The notes under the pieces are model-generated. The model saw nothing but the letters and a program-made list of their open reading frames with translations. It did not search any database and was not told where the DNA came from. Of a stretch of 46,341 nt of DNA, positions 25,712 to 34,681 are shown piece by piece. The translations under genes and the position numbers were made by a program. Numbering within the stretch: the first letter of the stretch is position 1; each line of letters starts with the position of its first letter. Origin of the DNA: Eubacterium sp. (GTDB taxonomy: Bacteria > Bacillota > Clostridia > Lachnospirales > Lachnospiraceae); assembly GCA_024698585.1 (NCBI GenBank), contig JAILRB010000041.1, positions 1-46,341 on the forward strand, in the 5' to 3' direction.

Positions 25712-26650
25712 TTATTTATAGTCTTTGATATTGGAATCCTGAATAATGTAAATCGGTCGGTCCTTGGATTCCATGTAGATGTTGGCGATGTATTCGCCTA
25801 AAATTCCAAGAGAAAACTCGATAATTCCACCCAAGAAGAGTACTGCAATGAACAAGGATGCAAAACCTGATACATCAATGCCAAAGAACAGTTTTCTAGC
25901 TAAAGTGAATAGGATTAACAAAAAGGAAAATCCGGAAATCATTAATCCCAGTCCTGTTAAAAAGCTCAATGGAGCAACTGAGAAAGAAGTGATTCCGGTA
26001 ATGGCATAACGGAATAACTTTCGAAAACTCCACTTTGTTTCGCCGGCAGGACGTTCTACATTGTCAAAAGGAATCCAAGAGGTCTGGAAACCAACCCAGG
26101 AAAAGATTCCTTTGGAAAAACGCTGTACTTCTCCAAGTCGAACAATATTATCAACCATCTGTTTTGACATGATACGGAAGTCAACGGCATTTTGTTTTAA
26201 CTGAACGCTGGTGAAACGATTATTTAATTTATAAAAGAGGGCAGAGAATGCACTTTTAATCTTTGATTCTCCCTTCCGGCTGTTTCGCATTCCGGCGCAA
26301 CAATCGTATCCTTTTTCAATTTCCTGAATCATCTGCGGAATTAATGCAGGCGGATGCTGTAAATCTGCATCCATTATAATGACATAGTCAGCGGATGCAT
26401 TACATAATCCGGCATACATGGCCGCCTCTTTTCCAAAATTTCTGGAAAAGGAGATATATTTTACATCTTCGTGAGATTGACTGAGTTCTCGCAAAAGAAG
26501 ATGGGTCTGATCCGAACTGCCATCATTGATGAAAATATATGAAAAATCGTAACCTAAAATAGTCTGAAATATTTTCTTTGATTCATCGTAAAACATCTGA
26601 ATCATATCTTCTTCATTGTAGCATGGAACCACAACATTAACCGTTACCAT
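25712..26650 (-). CDS. GtrB/CsbB-type family 2 glycosyltransferase
   Basis: A 312-residue polyprenyl-phosphate glycosyltransferase. The GT-A domain shows VVVPCYNEE, the FINDGSSD nucleotide site, MDADLQHPP with the metal-binding Asp-x-Asp and a KWSFRKL acceptor region. Two C-terminal membrane helices (about 225-300) are typical of GtrB/CsbB enzymes. It should load a sugar on undecaprenyl phosphate at the inner face. The start at 26650 (MVTVNVVVP) has GGAGG five bases upstream; the longer frame from 26683 lacks a site. First gene of a three-gene operon. Confidence 0.9.
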   Translation of the reverse strand: MVTVNVVVPCYNEEDMIQMFYDESKKIFQTILGYDFSYIFINDGSSDQTHLLLRELSQSHEDVKYISFSRNFGKEAAMYAGLCNASADYVIIMDADLQHPPALIPQMIQEIEKGYDCCAGMRNSRKGESKIKSAFSALFYKLNNRFTSVQLKQNAVDFRIMSKQMVDNIVRLGEVQRFSKGIFSWVGFQTSWIPFDNVERPAGETKWSFRKLFRYAITGITSFSVAPLSFLTGLGLMISGFSFLLILFTLARKLFFGIDVSGFASLFIAVLFLGGIIEFSLGILGEYIANIYMESKDRPIYIIQDSNIKDYK

Positions 26651-26694
26651 AGGTACCTCCAATATACCGGGGAAAAATCCCATAATTACCTATT

Positions 26695-26723
26695 ATTTTA
26701 CAATAAAAATAGGGCATATTCAA
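26695..26723 (-). promoter_or_regulatory. Promoter of the GT2-gtrA-yfhO operon
   Basis: On the - strand: TTGAAT (26718-26723), a 17-bp spacer and TAAAAT (26695-26700). The -35 box and part of the spacer lie inside the terminator hairpin of argG. Confidence 0.6.
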
Positions 26724-26738
26724 TAATGAATACGCCCT
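26702..26738 (-). terminator. Terminator of argG
   Basis: Twelve-bp arms AGGGCGTATTCA / TGAATATGCCCT with one G:T-type mismatch pair and a four-base loop, followed on the - strand by ATTTTTATT; 19 bp after the argG stop. Confidence 0.8.
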
Positions 26739-26757
26739 TTGTGATTGATTTCAAATC

Positions 26758-27984
26758 TTATTTATTGTTTTTTTCAACTTCCTGCATTTTCATTGCACGA
26801 ACTTTTAATGGAAGACCGAACAATGTGATGAATCCTTCTGCATCATGATGGTCGTAAAGATCACCGGTAGTAAAGGATGCAAGTGATTCACTATATAATG
26901 AATATGGAGAAGTAGTACCGGCTTTAATGATGTTTCCTTTGTAAAGCTTAAACTTAACTTCACCGGTTACATATTCCTGTGTGGATTCTACGAAAGCCTG
27001 AACTGCTTCACGAAGTGGTGTGAACCATTTTCCTTCGTAAACGATCTGAGCCATCTTGTTACCCATATCTTTCTTAACTTCCATAGTAGCACGGTCAAGA
27101 ACTAATTCTTCTAACTGATCATGTGCTTCCATAAGGATTGTTCCACCCGGAGTTTCATAAACACCACGAGACTTCATACCAACAACACGGTTTTCAACGA
27201 TATCAACAATACCAATACCATGTTTTCCACCAAGTCTGTTTAATTCACGGATGATATCAGAAACTTTCATTTCTTTTCCGTTAACAGAAGTAGGAACACC
27301 TTTTTCAAATGTCATAGTTACATATTCACCTTCGTCAGGAGCCTTTTCCGGAGAAACCCCTAATACTAAAAGATGATCATAATCCGGTTCGTTTGCAGGA
27401 TCTTCTAATTCAAGACCTTCATGGCTGATGTGCCATAAGTTACGGTCACGGCTGTAACTCTGATCTGCTGAGAATGGAAGGTCAATGCCGTGCGCCTTAC
27501 AATATTCAATTTCAGATTCACGGGAATCCATATCCCACTTATCATCTCTCCAAGCTGCAATAATCTTAAGGTCCGGAGCTAATGCCTTGATTCCGAGTTC
27601 GAAACGAATCTGGTCATTTCCTTTTCCGGTAGCACCGTGGCAGATTGCTGTAGCACCTTCCTTACGTGCGATTTCAACTAATCTCTTAGCGATTCCTGGA
27701 CGAGCCATAGAAGTACCAAGGAGATATTTGTTTTCGTATACAGCACTAGCCTGTACACAAGGAACAATATATTCATCACAGAATTCATCTGTAATGTCTT
27801 CAATATATAATTTTGTTGCACCAGAGTATTTTGCTCTTTCTTCCAGACCATCTAACTCTTCTTCCTGTCCGCAGTCGACACAGCAACAAATTACTTCATA
27901 ATCATAGTTTTCTTTTAACCAAGGGATGATCGCTGTTGTATCAAGACCACCTGAGTACGCTAAAATAACTTTTTCCTTTGCCAT
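26758..27984 (-). CDS. argG: Argininosuccinate synthase
   Basis: A 408-residue enzyme joining citrulline and aspartate with ATP in the penultimate step of arginine synthesis. The N-terminal PP-loop is [15 protein letters not shown] (residues about 9-23). Conserved blocks [27 protein letters not shown] and YETPGGTIL are all present. GGAGG lies 8 bases before the ATG. It is transcribed away from argJ-argB-argD, and argH does not follow as it does in many genomes. Confidence 0.97.
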   Translation of the reverse strand: MAKEKVILAYSGGLDTTAIIPWLKENYDYEVICCCVDCGQEEELDGLEERAKYSGATKLYIEDITDEFCDEYIVPCVQASAVYENKYLLGTSMARPGIAKRLVEIARKEGATAICHGATGKGNDQIRFELGIKALAPDLKIIAAWRDDKWDMDSRESEIEYCKAHGIDLPFSADQSYSRDRNLWHISHEGLELEDPANEPDYDHLLVLGVSPEKAPDEGEYVTMTFEKGVPTSVNGKEMKVSDIIRELNRLGGKHGIGIVDIVENRVVGMKSRGVYETPGGTILMEAHDQLEELVLDRATMEVKKDMGNKMAQIVYEGKWFTPLREAVQAFVESTQEYVTGEVKFKLYKGNIIKAGTTSPYSLYSESLASFTTGDLYDHHDAEGFITLFGLPLKVRAMKMQEVEKNNK

Positions 27985-28030
27985 CTTTTAATCCTCCATA
28001 TAATAAATGTTTTTTAAAGTCACTATCTGT

Positions 28031-28059
28031 AATATACATCACTAGGATGGAGATTACAA
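28031..28059 (-). promoter_or_regulatory. Promoter of argG
   Basis: On the - strand: TTGTAA (28054-28059), 17-bp spacer, TATATT (28031-28036), giving a leader of about 40 bases. Confidence 0.5.
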
Positions 28060-28083
28060 GCATTGACCTGATTCAACCTTTTG

Positions 28084-28093
28084 ATTGCGCAAT
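28084..28093. repeat. Short perfect palindrome between argG and argJ
   Basis: ATTGCGCAAT, a 10-bp perfect palindrome midway in the 322-bp divergent arg spacer. It could be an operator; nothing ties it to a known regulator. Confidence 0.25.
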
Positions 28094-28130
28094 TAATATA
28101 ACACTTTTTTATAAGGAAGGTCAACAGAAA

Positions 28131-28248
28131 AATGATTAAATATTCAAAAAGAATGCAAAAAAAGAGAAAAAATCATACGAAAATGCAAAAAAATGAAAAA
28201 ATATGCAAAAAATAGTGAATAAATATGCAAAAGCATTGCATAAAAAAG
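28131..28248 (+). promoter_or_regulatory. argO-like operator: Array of ArgR-like (ARG box) sites over the argJ promoter
   Basis: At least four A/T-rich sites resembling Firmicutes ARG boxes (TGAATAAAAATKCA-like) lie in tandem: around 28131-28147 (ATGATTAAATATTCAAA), 28174-28188, 28191-28208 and 28215-28232 (GTGAATAAATATGCAAA), plus a half-site near 28149-28158. TGCAAA cores occur at 28154, 28184, 28204 and 28226, so the last three are about two helical turns apart. The proximal end overlaps the -35 box. Arginine-dependent repression by ArgR is inferred; no argR lies in the window. Confidence 0.55.
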
Positions 28249-28264
28249 AAAAAAGATGTATATT
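28236..28264 (+). promoter_or_regulatory. Promoter of argJ-argB-argD
   Basis: TTGCAT (28236-28241), a 17-bp purine-rich spacer and TATATT (28259-28264), 42 bp before the argJ start. Confidence 0.55.
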
Positions 28265-28306
28265 GTAAGCACGGACTTTTCCAAAAGAAGGAATGGAGGA
28301 AGAAAT

Positions 28307-29533
28307 ATGAGAAGAATTAAAGGAGGCGTAACCGCCGCAAAAGGGTTTGCCGCAATGGGAGTTCACGCCGGAATCAAGAAAGATAAAAGAAAAAAAGATA
28401 TGGCAATGATATATAGTAGAGTTCCTTGTATTGCTGCGGGAACTTTTACAACGAATCAGGTAAAGGCTGCTCCGGTTCTTTGGGATCAGAAGATGATTTA
28501 CGAACAGCCTTATGCCCAGGCTATTGTTTGTAACAGTGGTGTGGCAAACGCATGCACCGGTGCGGAAGGAATGAAGTATTGTGAAGATATGGCACAGGCT
28601 GCAGCGGACGCATTGGGAATCCAGAAGGAAATGGTTCTGGTAACATCTACCGGTGTCATTGGTCAGCAGCTTCCGATGGATAAGATTGTGAATGGAATTA
28701 CGCTCCTGGCTCCAACATTGGATGATACTCACGAGGGGGCACATATGGCAGCTCAGGCGATTATGACCACGGATACCGTCCCAAAGGAAATTGCCTTTTC
28801 CTTTAAAATAGGAGAACATACTGTGAATATCGGTGGTATGTGTAAAGGCTCGGGAATGATTCATCCGAATATGTGTACCATGCTTGGTTTTATCACAACA
28901 GATATTAATATAAGCAAGCATTTATTGTATGAAGCATTAAGTGCAGACATTCAGGATACTTACAATATGGTTTCGGTGGACGGAGACACTTCCACAAATG
29001 ATACCGTATTATTATTAGCCAATGGCCTGGCTGAAAATCCAAAGATTACAGAAAAGAATGAAGACTACTATGAATTTGTGAAAGCATTGCATGCAGTGAA
29101 CGAATTCTTATGTAAGAAGATTGCCGGTGACGGCGAAGGAGCGACAGCTTTGTTTGAAGTGAAAGTTGTTGGAGCAGAATATAAGGAACAGGCAAAGATT
29201 CTTGCAAAATCCATTGTGACTTCCAGCCTGACCAAGGCTGCAATTTATGGCCATGATGCAAACTGGGGAAGAATTCTTTGTGCAATGGGGTATTCTTCCG
29301 CGAAGTTCAATCCGGATCTTGTCGATATTTATTTCGAAAGTAAAGCCGGAAAACTGAAGATTGTGGAAAATGGAAAAGCAACAGATTATAGTGAAGAAAA
29401 GGCAACAGAGATTCTATCAGAATCCGAAGTAACAGCCATTGCAGATTTAAAACTGGGTGATGCACAAGCCACAGCATGGGGATGTGATTTGACTCATGAG
29501 TATGTAAGCATCAATGCAGATTATAGAAGTTAG
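28307..29533 (+). CDS. argJ: Bifunctional ornithine acetyltransferase / N-acetylglutamate synthase
   Basis: A 408-residue enzyme that moves the acetyl group from N-acetylornithine to glutamate, closing the cyclic arginine pathway. It self-cleaves before a threonine: KGSGMIHPNMCTMLGF holds the scissile site, with Cys in place of the usual Ala before Thr. The N-terminal KGGVTAAKGF block and C-terminal GCDLTHEYVSINADYRS are conserved. ATG 28307 is chosen because GGAGGAAG precedes it and residue 1 then matches the family; an in-frame ATG at 28256 is upstream of the promoter -10 box. Confidence 0.96.
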   Translation: MRRIKGGVTAAKGFAAMGVHAGIKKDKRKKDMAMIYSRVPCIAAGTFTTNQVKAAPVLWDQKMIYEQPYAQAIVCNSGVANACTGAEGMKYCEDMAQAAADALGIQKEMVLVTSTGVIGQQLPMDKIVNGITLLAPTLDDTHEGAHMAAQAIMTTDTVPKEIAFSFKIGEHTVNIGGMCKGSGMIHPNMCTMLGFITTDINISKHLLYEALSADIQDTYNMVSVDGDTSTNDTVLLLANGLAENPKITEKNEDYYEFVKALHAVNEFLCKKIAGDGEGATALFEVKVVGAEYKEQAKILAKSIVTSSLTKAAIYGHDANWGRILCAMGYSSAKFNPDLVDIYFESKAGKLKIVENGKATDYSEEKATEILSESEVTAIADLKLGDAQATAWGCDLTHEYVSINADYRS

Positions 29534-29548
29534 AAAGAGGGCGAGGAA

Positions 29549-30472
29549 ATGTTAATGAAGGGACAACAGGATTTGGAAATGGATAAATGGATTGAGAAGG
29601 GAGATGTGCTGATTGAGGCATTACCTTACATCCAGAGATTTAACAGAAAGATTATTGTTGTAAAGTACGGTGGAAGCGCCATGCTTGACGAGGACTTTAT
29701 GAGAAGTGTAATTCAGGATATCACACTTTTAAAATTAGTAGGATTTAAGCCAATCATTGTTCACGGAGGCGGAAAGGCGATTAGCCGCCACATTGATCGC
29801 TTGGGAATGGAAACACAGTTTATCAATGGACTGAGAGTAACAGACGAAGAAACTTTGGATGCTGCGGAAATGGTATTAAACAGTGTGAATAAGAGATTGG
29901 TTCAGATTGTGGAAGAACTCGGAGTTCGTGCCATTGGTATCAGCGGAAAAGATGGAAAACTTTTAACGGTTGAAAAGAAATTATCCGACGGTGAAGATAT
30001 TGGATACGTAGGAGAAGTGACTAAGGTCAATGCTGACATTCTGTTAGACCTGTTGGAAAAGGATTTCCTTCCAATTGTATGTCCAATCGGATTGGATGAT
30101 GAATTCCATGGATACAACATTAATGCAGATGATGCCGCAAGTGCCATTGCAAAAGCAGTGAAGGCTGAAAAACTGGCATTCTTAACAGATACCGAAGGGG
30201 TTTATACCAATCCGGATGATTCTACATCGGTAATCTCAGAAATGACAATTTCCGAGGCACAGGGATTGATTGATGACGGGACCATTGCAGGTGGAATGCT
30301 TCCGAAAATCAAGAACTGTATGAATGCTATCGAAAATGGGGTGTCCAGAGTGCATATTCTGGATGGAAGAATCCCTCATAGTATCTTGTTGGAAATCTTT
30401 ACCAATAAAGGTATTGGAACCGCTATTTTAGATGATGATCAGGAAAAGTTCTATCAGGGAGACATGGCATAG
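29549..30472 (+). CDS. argB: Acetylglutamate kinase
   Basis: A 307-residue amino-acid kinase phosphorylating N-acetylglutamate. ATP and substrate motifs are [18 protein letters not shown] and GISGKDG, with [10 protein letters not shown] near the C-terminus. An N-terminal extension of about 28 residues ([21 protein letters not shown]) matches the helix used by arginine-inhibited, hexameric kinases, which fits a cyclic pathway where argB is the controlled step. It lies 15 bp after argJ with GAGGAA before the ATG. Confidence 0.96.
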   Translation: MLMKGQQDLEMDKWIEKGDVLIEALPYIQRFNRKIIVVKYGGSAMLDEDFMRSVIQDITLLKLVGFKPIIVHGGGKAISRHIDRLGMETQFINGLRVTDEETLDAAEMVLNSVNKRLVQIVEELGVRAIGISGKDGKLLTVEKKLSDGEDIGYVGEVTKVNADILLDLLEKDFLPIVCPIGLDDEFHGYNINADDAASAIAKAVKAEKLAFLTDTEGVYTNPDDSTSVISEMTISEAQGLIDDGTIAGGMLPKIKNCMNAIENGVSRVHILDGRIPHSILLEIFTNKGIGTAILDDDQEKFYQGDMA

Positions 30473-30491
30473 AACTTTGTTAGGAGGAACT

Positions 30492-31673
30492 ATGAACGCA
30501 AAAGAATTAATGGATTTGGGAGAACAAAATGTTATTCATACATATAATCGTTTCCCAGTTGTAATAGAAAAAGCAGAAGATGTCTATGTTTATGATGTGG
30601 AAGGGAAAAAATATTTAGATTTTGCATCAGGAATCGCAGTGTCTGCTTTAGGATATAGTAATGAAGAATATAAAAATGCATTGAAGGAACAGATTGATAA
30701 AATTATGCATACCTCGAATCTGTTTTACAATGTGCCGGCAGTGTATGCAGCAGAAAAGGTGGTTAAGGCGACAGGACTTAAGAAATGTTTCTTTACAAAT
30801 AGTGGAGCGGAAGCCATTGAAGGCGCATTAAAAACAGCGAAGCGTTATGCATATGATAAGAATGGTGCCGGAGAATATGAAGTAATTGCCATGCAGCATT
30901 CCTTCCACGGAAGAACCATGGGTGCTTTGGCGTTGACAGGAAATGCTCATTATCAGGAACCATTCGGACCGATGATTCCGGGAATTAAATATGCAGAATA
31001 TAATAACCTGAAAAGTGTTAAGGAATTGGTGACAGATAAGACCTGTGCCATCATTTTAGAGGCAGTACAGGGAGAAGGCGGAATTTATCCGGCAACTAAG
31101 GAATTTATGGAAGGAATTCGCAAGATTTGTGACGACAATGATATTTTAATGATTTGCGATGAAATCCAGTGTGGTATGGGAAGGACCGGTGAAATGTTTG
31201 CTTACCAGCATTACAATGTTCTTCCGGATCTGGTTACCTGTGCAAAGGCATTAGGTTGTGGGGTTCCAGTCGGTGTATTTGTGGCAGGCGAAAAATGCTG
31301 TGAGTCCCTTGTTCCGGGAGATCATGGAACCACTTATGGCGGAAATCCGTTGGCAACAGTGGCAGTCAATAAAGTGTTTGAAATTTTTGAAAAGGAAAAC
31401 ATTGTTGCGCATGTCAAAGAGGTTGGTTCCTATTTTGAGGAACAGCTTGAAAAACTGGTGGAAGAATTTGACAACGTTTCTGCTCGTCGTGGAAAAGGAT
31501 TGATGCAGGGATTGGTTCTTACTACACCGGTGGGAGATACCATTACAAAGGCACGGGAGCAGGGATTGTTAGTGATTTCCGCTGGAAGTGATGTACTTCG
31601 TATGGTACCGCCCCTTGTAATTACAAAGGAGCATGTGGATGAAATGATTGCCATTTTGAAGAAGTCTTTGTAA
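30492..31673 (+). CDS. argD: Acetylornithine aminotransferase
   Basis: A 393-residue class III PLP aminotransferase making N-acetylornithine from the semialdehyde. Motifs: FTNSGAEAIEGALK (phosphate contacts), HSFHGRT, the ICDEIQCGMGRTG cofactor Asp block and the Schiff-base lysine in TCAKALGCG. The start at 30492 follows AGGAGGA at 30481-30487; the frame runs 20 codons further upstream into argB without a proper site. Together argJ, argB and argD are three of the pathway genes; argC, argF and argH are not in the window. Confidence 0.95.
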   Translation: MNAKELMDLGEQNVIHTYNRFPVVIEKAEDVYVYDVEGKKYLDFASGIAVSALGYSNEEYKNALKEQIDKIMHTSNLFYNVPAVYAAEKVVKATGLKKCFFTNSGAEAIEGALKTAKRYAYDKNGAGEYEVIAMQHSFHGRTMGALALTGNAHYQEPFGPMIPGIKYAEYNNLKSVKELVTDKTCAIILEAVQGEGGIYPATKEFMEGIRKICDDNDILMICDEIQCGMGRTGEMFAYQHYNVLPDLVTCAKALGCGVPVGVFVAGEKCCESLVPGDHGTTYGGNPLATVAVNKVFEIFEKENIVAHVKEVGSYFEEQLEKLVEEFDNVSARRGKGLMQGLVLTTPVGDTITKAREQGLLVISAGSDVLRMVPPLVITKEHVDEMIAILKKSL

Positions 31674-31711
31674 GAAAAAGTGCTTGAGAATTTGAAAATT
31701 ATATGATATAT

Positions 31712-31755
31712 GTCTATTTGGAGAATGGGACAGTTTTCCAAATAGACATTTTTTT
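31712..31755 (+). terminator. Terminator between argD and the Na/Pi transporter gene
   Basis: Perfect 11-bp arms GTCTATTTGGA / TCCAAATAGAC, 14-base loop, then ATTTTTTT. The ribosome binding site of the next gene follows at once. Confidence 0.85.
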
Positions 31756-31769
31756 AGGAGAAAAACAAA

Positions 31770-33428
31770 ATGAATACAGATTTGTATGTGCAGATTACAG
31801 AGTTGCTTAGCGGTTTAGCGCTATTCCTTTTTGGAATGAAGTATATGAGTGAAAATCTGCAGCAGGCAGCGGGCGAAAAGCTTAGAACGTTCTTGGACCG
31901 TTGCACGAAGAATAAGTATGTCGCAGTGGTTTTTGGTGCGTTGTTTACAGCATTTATTCAGTCATCAGGTGCCACAACGGTTATGGAAGTCAGTTTTGTT
32001 AATGCAGGACTTCTGACATTGGAAAAATCCATTGGAATTACTTTTGGTGCCAATATTGGTACTACTATTACCTCGCAGTTGGTTGCATTTAAACTTACTG
32101 CTGTTGCACCGTTTATTATTTTTATTGGTGCAGCAATTATTATGTTTAGTAAAAAACCGTTACTGAGAAAAATTGCAGCTGTTATTTTTGGTTTTGGCGC
32201 ATTATTTCAGGGAATCAATCTGATGACTGGATCTCTTCAGAAATTGTCAGAATACCATGGAGTTCAAGAAGCATTCAAATTAATTGAAAATCCTGTGTTG
32301 GCAGTTTTGGTTGGATTGATTTTTACAATTATTGTTCAGAGTTCCTCTGTTACAGTCAGCGTTTTAGTATTGCTTGCGGGAATCACTTTGAAAAGCGGTG
32401 CTCCGTTAGTTACTCCATTAACTTGCTTATATTACATTCTTGGAGCAAATATCGGGTCTTGTGCACCGGCGGTTCTGGCGTCTTTTGGAACCAGTCGAAA
32501 TGCAAAGAGAACTGCATTGATTCATGTGCTGTTTAACGTTGTTGGTCTGGTGGTATTCTCTATTGTTTTGGCTACACCGCTGAAAACAGTAGTACTTGAT
32601 TTTATTCATTCCATCAGTGCGAATGATAAACGATTTGTAGCCAATGCTGACACACTCTTTAAGATTGTTCAATGTCTTATCTTATTGCCATGTACAGGTC
32701 TTTTAGTGTCACTTTCTAAGAAACTCATTCATGCAAGAGGACAGGAAGTAGAAGATGAAGACGAAATGACATTGAAGTATATTGGTAGTACCGGAGTACA
32801 GAATCCATCAACTGTATTAGTTGAAGTGGTCAATGAAATTACAAGAATGGCAGATTTGGTTAAGACGAATCTGGAAAAATCCATGGATGCTCTGGTAAAC
32901 AGGGATAAGAGTCAGGCCAATGATATTATGGCCAGAGAAAAATATATTGATTTTCTGAGTCACCGTATCACGGAATACATGGTTCAGGCGAACCAGTATG
33001 ATATTCCGATTCAGGATAGAAAACGATTGGGTGGTTTGTTCCATGTAATCATTGACCTGGAACGAATTGGAGATCATGCCATTAACATTTTGGAAGCAGC
33101 TGAAAAGGAAAAGGAGAGAAAGATTTCTTTCTCCGACGAAGGAAAACAGCAGATACTTGAGATGTATGCCAAGGTTTTGGAAATCTATCAAAAATCCATT
33201 GAAATCTTTACCACATTGGATAAAAGTTGTTTCGATGAAATTAATGAATTAGAGGATACAATTGACCAGATGGAAATCGATTGTCAGGAAGGACATGTTC
33301 GCAGAATGTCAGAAGAAAAATGTTCCATTGAAGCCGGATTATTATTTACCGATTTGGTAATTGGTTTGGAAAGAATTGCGGATCATGCGACAAACATTGC
33401 ATACTCGATTTTACCGGAAAAAGAATAA
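31770..33428 (+). CDS. Na/Pi cotransporter family protein with PhoU-like tail
   Basis: A 552-residue membrane protein. Two inverted NaPi-II repeats each contain a Q-S-S motif (FIQSSGATTVMEVSF, about residues 63-77, and IIVQSSSVTVSVLVLL, about 188-203). About nine hydrophobic segments end near residue 315. The C-terminal 200 residues form a helical PhoU-like domain with ERIGDHAINI and ERIADHATNIA. It likely takes up phosphate with sodium; the fused PhoU domain is usual in bacterial members. AGGAG precedes the ATG. Confidence 0.9.
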   Translation: MNTDLYVQITELLSGLALFLFGMKYMSENLQQAAGEKLRTFLDRCTKNKYVAVVFGALFTAFIQSSGATTVMEVSFVNAGLLTLEKSIGITFGANIGTTITSQLVAFKLTAVAPFIIFIGAAIIMFSKKPLLRKIAAVIFGFGALFQGINLMTGSLQKLSEYHGVQEAFKLIENPVLAVLVGLIFTIIVQSSSVTVSVLVLLAGITLKSGAPLVTPLTCLYYILGANIGSCAPAVLASFGTSRNAKRTALIHVLFNVVGLVVFSIVLATPLKTVVLDFIHSISANDKRFVANADTLFKIVQCLILLPCTGLLVSLSKKLIHARGQEVEDEDEMTLKYIGSTGVQNPSTVLVEVVNEITRMADLVKTNLEKSMDALVNRDKSQANDIMAREKYIDFLSHRITEYMVQANQYDIPIQDRKRLGGLFHVIIDLERIGDHAINILEAAEKEKERKISFSDEGKQQILEMYAKVLEIYQKSIEIFTTLDKSCFDEINELEDTIDQMEIDCQEGHVRRMSEEKCSIEAGLLFTDLVIGLERIADHATNIAYSILPEKE

Positions 33429-33439
33429 GAAAAATCAGA

Positions 33440-33466
33440 ATGGTGCCTTATGGGGCACCATTTTTT
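33440..33466 (+). terminator. Terminator after the Na/Pi transporter gene
   Basis: ATGGTGCC / GGCACCAT arms, six-base loop and six T, 12 bp after the stop codon. Confidence 0.9.
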
Positions 33467-33547
33467 GTGCTTGCAATATATATCGATTAGGCACTCGGGT
33501 ATAATCTAAGAAGGAATGGGAATACTTTCCCGCATAGGAGGATTGTT

Positions 33548-33976
33548 ATGTGGGGGATTGTGATTGCATTAGTGTCCGGAGCGTTGATGAGTGTTCAAGG
33601 TGTGTTTAATACGGAGGTTACAAAAGGGAGCAGCCTTTGGGCGGCGAACTCCTGGGTACAGTTTACGGCACTGCTTGTTTGCATCGGCGCGTGGTTTTTC
33701 ACGGGAAGAGAATCTATGACAGCACTTTTTCGAATTGACCAGAAATATATGTTGCTGGGAGGCGTGATTGGCGCGTTTATTACATTGACGGTGATTCAAA
33801 GCATGGATGCCTTGGGACCGGCACAGGCAGTGCTACTCATTGTCGTGTCTCAGATTGCCGTGGCATATGTAATTCAGTTGTTTGGATGGTTCGGTGTGGA
33901 ACAGACAACGTTACAATGGAATAAAATTCTGGGATTAGTTCTTTCCATTGGTGGAATTTTCATTTTTCAGAAATGA
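33548..33976 (+). CDS. DMT superfamily transporter, YdcZ-like (DUF606)
   Basis: A 142-residue protein with four or five membrane helices, one half-unit of the drug/metabolite transporter fold, as in YdcZ proteins that work as dimers or pairs. The opening GIVIALVSGALMSVQGVFNT and the late LGLVLSIGGIFIFQK are typical. Substrate unknown. AGGAGG lies just before the ATG. A TATAAT is visible at 33500-33505, but no good -35 at proper spacing. Confidence 0.82.
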   Translation: MWGIVIALVSGALMSVQGVFNTEVTKGSSLWAANSWVQFTALLVCIGAWFFTGRESMTALFRIDQKYMLLGGVIGAFITLTVIQSMDALGPAQAVLLIVVSQIAVAYVIQLFGWFGVEQTTLQWNKILGLVLSIGGIFIFQK

Positions 33977-34005
33977 AAAATATAGATATTTGTAACATTT
34001 TATTG

Positions 34006-34034
34006 TTGCGCGGAAAGATTTTATTTTGTACAAT
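34006..34034 (+). promoter_or_regulatory. Promoter of the comEA-TCS-comEC-holA operon
   Basis: TTGCGC (34006-34011), a 17-bp spacer and TACAAT (34029-34034), about 50 bp before comEA. No other convincing promoter or terminator is seen until after holA. Confidence 0.55.
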
Positions 34035-34085
34035 GGAACTGTACGTTTGTAGGGAAACTCCTTGTGAAAATAAGGAGATGAGCGT

Positions 34086-34670
34086 ATGAATAAGAAAAAA
34101 ATAATTACAATAATATTACTAATTTCTATGTTGGTTGGCTGTGAAAAGGAAACTGTTTCTATGGACCTTTCGGAGAAAACTATGCAAAAAAATGAGGCTG
34201 ATTCATCCATGAAAAAGGATGAGATGGTTTATGTTTTCATTAGTGGCCAGGTGAAAAACCCCGGTGTTTATCAGTTTCGGGAAAATCCGCGAATGTTCGA
34301 AGTGATTCAAAAAGCAGGAGGGTTTACAAAAAATGCTGAACCTGATTATTTGAATCAGGCAGAACCGGTTAGTGACGGTCAGTCCATTTATGTGATGTCG
34401 AGAAAAGAGTATCGGGCATCAAAGGAGCAAAGCGGAGCGGAAGGAAATTCCGACGAACGGATGCAGACAGATTCGGGAAAAGTAAATCTGAATCAAGCTA
34501 CGGAACAGGAACTTACATCACTGCCGGGGATTGGAACTACGAAAGCGAAATCCATCATAGAATATAGAGAAAAAAATGGCAGATTTACGAAGTGTGAAGA
34601 TTTAAAAAAAGTCTCGGGAATTGGGGATGCGACTTATTTGAATCTTGAGGGTATGATTGCTGTTGATTAG
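34086..34670 (+). CDS. comEA: ComEA-type DNA-binding competence lipoprotein
   Basis: A 194-residue exported protein. The signal peptide ends in LVGC (Cys19), so it appears lipid-anchored rather than held by an uncleaved helix. An SLBB domain (about 45-110, VFISGQVKNPGVYQF) is followed by a polar linker. The tandem helix-hairpin-helix domain is at about 130-194 (NLNQATEQELTSLPGIGTTKA; KVSGIGDATY). ComEA binds incoming double-stranded DNA outside the membrane during transformation. It is first in an operon that ends with comEC and holA. Confidence 0.9.
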   Translation: MNKKKIITIILLISMLVGCEKETVSMDLSEKTMQKNEADSSMKKDEMVYVFISGQVKNPGVYQFRENPRMFEVIQKAGGFTKNAEPDYLNQAEPVSDGQSIYVMSRKEYRASKEQSGAEGNSDERMQTDSGKVNLNQATEQELTSLPGIGTTKAKSIIEYREKNGRFTKCEDLKKVSGIGDATYLNLEGMIAVD

Positions 34671-34681
34671 AAAGGAAATCA

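Noticed and set aside
27485-27901. 138-codon ORF antisense to argG
   Set aside because: Ser/Ala-rich shadow frame of a highly conserved gene, no binding site.
28131-28248. Phased A-rich repeats before argJ as a CRISPR or simple tandem repeat
   Set aside because: Units are unequal, too short, and match ARG-box sequence; there are no spacers or cas genes.
28136-28921. 261-codon ORF antisense to argJ
   Set aside because: It runs through the A/T-rich operator and against argJ, is rich in Phe, Ser and His, and lacks any motif or binding site.
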